From positions 1-20,820 of the forward strand of contig JAKSYS010000829.1 of NCBI GenBank assembly GCA_022925895.1: DNA of 20,820 nt, in the 5' to 3' direction. Origin of the DNA: Fragilaria crotonensis (taxonomy: Eukaryota; Bacillariophyta; Fragilariophyceae; Fragilariales; Fragilariaceae). Positions 17,530 through 20,820 of this stretch are shown piece by piece. Both the position numbers and the translations under genes were made by a program. Below the pieces are notes generated by a model. It was not told the DNA's origin. It searched no databases and was given only the letters and a program-made list of their open reading frames with translations. Each line of letters begins with the position of its first letter. The first letter of the stretch is position 1.

Positions 17530-20499
17530 CGACGAGGGGAGCCTATACCCAGCACGATACACAAGTCTACTGTTGTTCAGCCTAACGTTCCTAATAACGA
17601 TTCTGGTCTTAGTTTATCTCCTGTTAGTCATATAGGTCCCCCCACGCCAACTATTATCCCTCCCGACACAAGTGCTATTGCAGACAGCGGCAGCACCGCT
17701 CATTTTTGCACGGTCACCGCCCATGTTATTAACAAACGCGTCACGTCGCACCCAATCGGAATTGCAAACCCAAATGGAACCATCATGTACTCAACACACG
17801 AAGCCGACTTGGACTTGCCAAACCTCCCCTTGGCGGCGCGCCGCGTACACATTGTTCCGGATCTCTCTTCGTCGTCGCTGCTCTCCATGGGCCAACTATG
17901 CGACGCCGGATGTCGCGTCACGTTTGACGCCCAATCTGTCCACGTGCATCTCAACAACCAACCGCTCTTAACCGGATCTCGCGATCACACGACTGGGTTA
18001 TGGCACTTGGGATTGACCGCTGACACCTCCGACACGGTACCACCAGTGGTCTCCGACACTACTCCATCCCCCGGTGAACCACCACTTTTGCTCCAGCACA
18101 GCTACGCCGCCACACACTCGGCCACACCTGCCGAACCCCAAACCATTTTCTCCGACGAAGCCCCAACGCGTCTCACCGACGCCGACAAGAACCCGGTTGC
18201 ACCTCTGAGGGTGGAACCCCAACCTCTCCATGCACACAGCCCGGAACCACCTCTGAGGGTGGATATCATCGCACCTGCTGCCCCAAAAAGTGTCCAGTTC
18301 TCCCCTTTGCCGTCGACGTCGCGAACGACATTCGACAACAGCACAGGCGCCACCGGAAGTCGTAAACGGCGCGAACAAAGGAAACGTGCGACCACCAAAC
18401 CACTTTCCGCCTCCAAAACGATGCATCCAACAAAATTGGCACCAAAACCCACCCCACGCGTTGTTGCTCCCCATGCACATGGCACCCGTTCCAAAAAACC
18501 CCGCTTGTCCCACGTGACTGCATGCGCACGCATGCTCATACTCAACGACGCGCGAGCGCCACAGTCCCCGTTCACCTCCGTTGACCCCGACGACCGCCCC
18601 CACTTTGCCCTCCATGGACACGCGATCAACCCCGACACCGGAAAAATTGCCGAGTATCGTGAACTCAGCCAATCGAGCGACGGCGCTATCTGGGAAAACT
18701 CAAATTGCGAAGAAATTGGACGCCTCGCACAAGGTTACGGAGCCATTAAAGGAACCAATACCATCCACTTCATTCGCCGCTCCGCCATTCCACGTGGGCG
18801 CAAAGCGGCCTACCTACGCGTCGTGTCCGCCTATCGACCGGAAAAAGCGAACCCACATCGCGTACGTTGGACCGTTGGGGGCGACAAAATTGACTACCCT
18901 TTCGAGGTCAGCACAAAAACCGCCGACTTGACCACTGCTAAATTGCTCTTCAACAGCGTTTTGTCGACCCCCGAAACACGTTTCTTTGGCATCGATCTCA
19001 AGGACTTCTACCTGGGAACTCCCATGGACCGCTATGAGTACATGCGCGTCCCCATTTGGATGCTTCCCGCCGCCATCGTCGCACAATATAACCTCACTGA
19101 CCTGTTTGACGATGGTTTCGTCTACGTCGAAATTCGACGCGGCATGTACGGCCTTCCCCAGGCCGGACGCCTCGCCAACGATCAGCTTGTGGCCTTCCTG
19201 CAACCGCACGGATACATGCCGTGTCCTCTCACCCATGGGCTCTGGCGCCACACCACCCGGGACGTCGTTTTCAGCCTGGTCGTCGACGATTTTGGCGTAC
19301 GCTACACACGCCAGGAAGACGCCGATCATCTCATTGCAACCCTCAAATCCGCATACGAAGTAAGCATCGATTGGACTGGTGCACGATACTGCGGGCTCAC
19401 GTTAAAATGGGACTACGAAAAGCGCACGTGCGACATTTCGATGCCTGGTTATATCGAACGGGCCTTGCTGCGTTTCCAACATATCGCCGGCCGTTCCCCA
19501 GAACACTCGCCACACCCGTGGCAACGCCCCAACTACGGCGCCAAGACCCAATTTGCTACACTCCCGGACGCCACACCGACTCTCGACGCCGCTGACAAAA
19601 CTCGCATTCTAGAAGTTCTCGGCACCCTCTTGTTCTATGCACGCGCCATTGACTCAACCATGCTCACTGCAATCGGTGAGTTAGCGACCGAGCAGTCTCA
19701 AGCGACCACAACCACCATGGAAAAACTGTCGCAGTTACTGAATTACTGCGCGGCGCATCCCGACGCGACGGTGCGATTCACAGCCAGCGATATGATTTTA
19801 GCCGTCGAAAGCGACGCCTCCTACCTCTCCGTAGTCAAGGGACGCTCGCGTGCCGCCGGCTACTTCTTCTTGACCAACAAACTTTCTACACCCAACGCGC
19901 AATATCGGCCCAACGGTGCGGTCCACGTCTTGTGTCACATCATGCGCGAAGTCCTCTCCAGCGCCGCGGAAGCCGAACTGGGAGCCTTATTCCACAACGG
20001 CAAAGAAGCCTGTCCTCTGCGAATTGCCCTTGAGGAAATGGGCCACCCACAATCCGCAACGCCCATGGCGACCGACAACAATACGGCTAGCGGAATCGCA
20101 ACCGACACTGTAAAACAAAAACGGTCAAAAGCTATTGACATGCGTTTTTATTGGATCCGCGATCGGGTGCGACAAGGACAATTCAAAATCTATTGGAGCA
20201 AGGGCACGACAAATCGTGCCGACTACTTTTCCAAGCATCATCCGGCCTCACATCATCAGGCCATTCGTTCCACATATTTGTACTCGCCTACAAATCCTAC
20301 GCGGAACTATTTTGAGTGTCTTGCTGATACGGAGCCTGCGATGTCTACAACGGTGCACAGTGCTAAATCACTCACTTTCTCTTGTGCAGTCCCTGGTGAG
20401 GGTGTGTTGTTCTCCCCGGAGAACCCGGAGTGTCACTGTGACGTCACTAATGACATCACCGCTCCCCATTGCCAGGGCCATCCAATATGTAGCTCATAA
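17530..20499 (+). CDS. pol: Pol of Copia retrotransposon: protease, RT, RNase H; no integrase
   Basis: Read from after the gag stop, 989 residues; the first ATG is at 17785, but the frame upstream holds the protease active site, so that ATG is not the real start. Aspartic protease: IADSGSTAHFC with Asp codon at 17683, then SLLSMGQLCDAGC. TTGLWHLGL (near 17990-18014) is the usual junction to integrase, but what follows is about 250 residues of Pro/Ser/Thr-rich sequence with two PLRV motifs and a basic patch (GSRKRREQRKRATTK). RT: FFGIDLKDFYLGTPMD with the first Asp, MYGLPQAGR, and LVVDDFGV at 19276-19296. RNase H: Asp in ESDASYL, SSAAEAELGAL, ATDNNTASG, and KQKRSKAIDMRFYWIRDR, an intact D-E-D set. 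The last 31 codons and the stop lie inside the 3' LTR. Integration would need an integrase in trans. Confidence 0.88.
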   Translation, partial: RRGEPIPSTIHKSTVVQPNVPNNDSGLSLSPVSHIGPPTPTIIPPDTSAIADSGSTAHFCTVTAHVINKRVTSHPIGIANPNGTIMYSTHEADLDLPNLPLAARRVHIVPDLSSSSLLSMGQLCDAGCRVTFDAQSVHVHLNNQPLLTGSRDHTTGLWHLGLTADTSDTVPPVVSDTTPSPGEPPLLLQHSYAATHSATPAEPQTIFSDEAPTRLTDADKNPVAPLRVEPQPLHAHSPEPPLRVDIIAPAAPKSVQFSPLPSTSRTTFDNSTGATGSRKRREQRKRATTKPLSASKTMHPTKLAPKPTPRVVAPHAHGTRSKKPRLSHVTACARMLILNDARAPQSPFTSVDPDDRPHFALHGHAINPDTGKIAEYRELSQSSDGAIWENSNCEEIGRLAQGYGAIKGTNTIHFIRRSAIPRGRKAAYLRVVSAYRPEKANPHRVRWTVGGDKIDYPFEVSTKTADLTTAKLLFNSVLSTPETRFFGIDLKDFYLGTPMDRYEYMRVPIWMLPAAIVAQYNLTDLFDDGFVYVEIRRGMYGLPQAGRLANDQLVAFLQPHGYMPCPLTHGLWRHTTRDVVFSLVVDDFGVRYTRQEDADHLIATLKSAYEVSIDWTGARYCGLTLKWDYEKRTCDISMPGYIERALLRFQHIAGRSPEHSPHPWQRPNYGAKTQFATLPDATPTLDAADKTRILEVLGTLLFYARAIDSTMLTAIGELATEQSQATTTTMEKLSQLLNYCAAHPDATVRFTASDMILAVESDASYLSVVKGRSRAAGYFFLTNKLSTPNAQYRPNGAVHVLCHIMREVLSSAAEAELGALFHNGKEACPLRIALEEMGHPQSATPMATDNNTASGIATDTVKQKRSKAIDMRFYWIRDRVRQGQFKIYWSKGTTNRADYFSKHHPASHHQAIRSTYLYSPTNPTRNYFECLADTEPAMSTTVHSAKSLTFSCAVPGEGVLFSPENPECHCDVTNDITAPHCQGHPICSS
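18198..18265 (+). repeat. Direct repeat in the linker that replaces integrase
   Basis: The 16-base string cacctctgagggtgga occurs near 18198-18213 and again near 18249-18264, each encoding a PLRV motif. Such repeats are possible deletion junctions, though they may simply be a PLRV array native to this lineage. Confidence 0.5.
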
Positions 20500-20544
20500 T
20501 TTATGTAGCTCACCGTTTGAACGACGAGCACCATCTCATCAACA
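20405..20544 (+). repeat. 3' LTR, 140 bp
   Basis: Identical along its full length to 16184-16323. The pol stop codon TAA lies at 20497-20499, LTR positions 93-95, immediately before the TTTATGTAGCTC segment proposed as the RNA 5' end. The presumed polypurine tract upstream, GGTGAGGGTG at 20395-20404, is short and broken by two T. Confidence 0.95.
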
Positions 20545-20549
20545 GTGGT
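20545..20549. repeat. Target-site duplication GTGGT (right)
   Basis: Matches GTGGT at 16179-16183 on the other side of the element. Confidence 0.93.
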
Positions 20550-20820
20550 AGAGAGTGTTGAGAATAACGGGTACCAGGTACTTGTACCTGCTTACTACGG
20601 TAGTCAGAGTATGTGTATCATACCGTGTTGATGGTGTACAATTGTACTACAGTCTACAGCGTTCAGCGTACCTGGTACACTGGAGACTGGAGAATGATCC
20701 AGTGTACCATCTGCATATACACAGTGGGTTAGCAGTAAACTGTACGTGGTATTGTACTGGAGTACATTGTATGCATGCTATGTACTACAATGTAAAAGTG
20801 AGTTTGTATGACATAACACA
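20550..20820. repeat. GTAC-rich flanking sequence
   Basis: Host DNA that was joined to 16178 before the retrotransposon arrived. GTAC occurs 12 times between 20571 and 20785, where about one is expected, often as GGTAC, TGTAC or TACC/GGTA pairs. No gene is seen. Confidence 0.6.

Larger units (their letters stand above)
16184..20544 (+). mobile_element. Complete Ty1/Copia LTR retrotransposon (CoDi-like), integrase not found
   Basis: A 4,361-base element bounded by two identical 140-base LTRs (TGTTG...CAACA) and the 5-bp duplication GTGGT. Internal order: 5' LTR, a 120-base leader, gag, an in-frame TGA, protease, reverse transcriptase, RNase H, 3' LTR. The RT has a VVDD catalytic centre and the RNase H ends in the Copia-type KAIDMRFYWIRDRV motif, so it is Ty1/Copia and not Gypsy. 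No integrase HHCC or D,D35E core lies between protease and RT, nor after RNase H. Coding DNA is visibly richer in G+C and in C-ending codons than the neighbouring host genes. Identical LTRs point to a recent insertion. It lies upstream of, and divergent from, the F-box gene. Confidence 0.95.

Noticed and set aside
16623-17562. Minus-strand frames of about 190 codons across gag
   Set aside because: Antisense to the clear Gag frame; Ser/Arg- or Gly-rich composition is what GC-skewed coding DNA gives on its other strand.
17072-17635. A second + strand frame of 187 codons overlapping the end of gag, suggesting a frameshifted gag-pol
   Set aside because: Pol is in the gag frame, not this one, and this frame closes at 17635 before the protease motif, so it cannot serve as a frameshift product leading into Pol.
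17785-17787. ATG at 17785 as the start of pol
   Set aside because: The same frame upstream encodes the protease active site DSGST at 17683, so this ATG would remove the catalytic residue.
18102-19329. Minus-strand open frames of 171-224 codons across the retrotransposon pol region
   Set aside because: They are antisense shadows of the GC-rich pol frame with no domain, presequence or splice logic of their own.
1-20820. tRNA, rRNA, CRISPR arrays or bacterial-type operons
   Set aside because: No cloverleaf, rRNA-like or repeat-spacer structure was seen, and spliced genes with plastid presequences rule out a prokaryotic source.

Overview
The window looks like nuclear DNA from a diatom (genus not determinable). 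The reasons are: short GT-AG introns of about 60-140 bp; two proteins with the diatom type of plastid presequence (signal peptide ending at an 'A-F' or 'G-F' junction); an HSF-type regulator with a C-terminal DNA-binding domain; a small secreted Cys-rich protein of a type I associate with diatoms; and a Ty1/Copia retrotransposon resembling the diatom CoDi group.

Layout. 771-1823 (+) is an HSF-domain transcription factor. 2650-4512 (+) is a secreted or ER class-3 (diacylglycerol-lipase-like) lipase with three exons. 4995-6500 (-) is a three-exon protein predicted to be plastid-targeted, with a membrane domain I do not recognise. 8056-9733 (+) is a two-exon plastid bestrophin-like anion (Cl-/HCO3-) channel. 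10082-10501 (-) is a small secreted Cys-rich protein. 10898-12939 (+) is a membrane-anchored endonuclease/exonuclease/phosphatase-fold enzyme with at least three exons. 13313-16051 (-) is a 912-residue F-box protein. 16184-20544 (+) is a complete LTR retrotransposon. The gaps between genes hold no convincing genes; several are strikingly rich in the palindrome GTAC.

The retrotransposon is the most unusual part. Its two 140-bp LTRs are identical and flanked by the 5-bp duplication GTGGT, so insertion was recent. It encodes Gag, then protease, reverse transcriptase and RNase H, but I find no integrase. Gag and Pol share one frame and are split by a single TGA. The pol frame closes inside the 3' LTR. 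The sequence abutting the 5' LTR, where a tRNA-primed element has its primer-binding site, is a perfect 12-nt complement of a segment inside the LTR. That geometry suggests self-priming of the Tf1 type, unusual for a Copia element. The element sits 133 bp upstream of the F-box start codon and brings a CRE palindrome (TGACGTCA) in each LTR.

The bestrophin gene contains a pair of compensating one-base frameshifts around its conserved NRPLW region. These are most simply assembly errors, but they change the predicted protein across about 40 codons. Three TGACGT motifs lie just upstream of this gene, which would fit CO2/cAMP control as described for diatom carbon-concentrating genes; this is inference.
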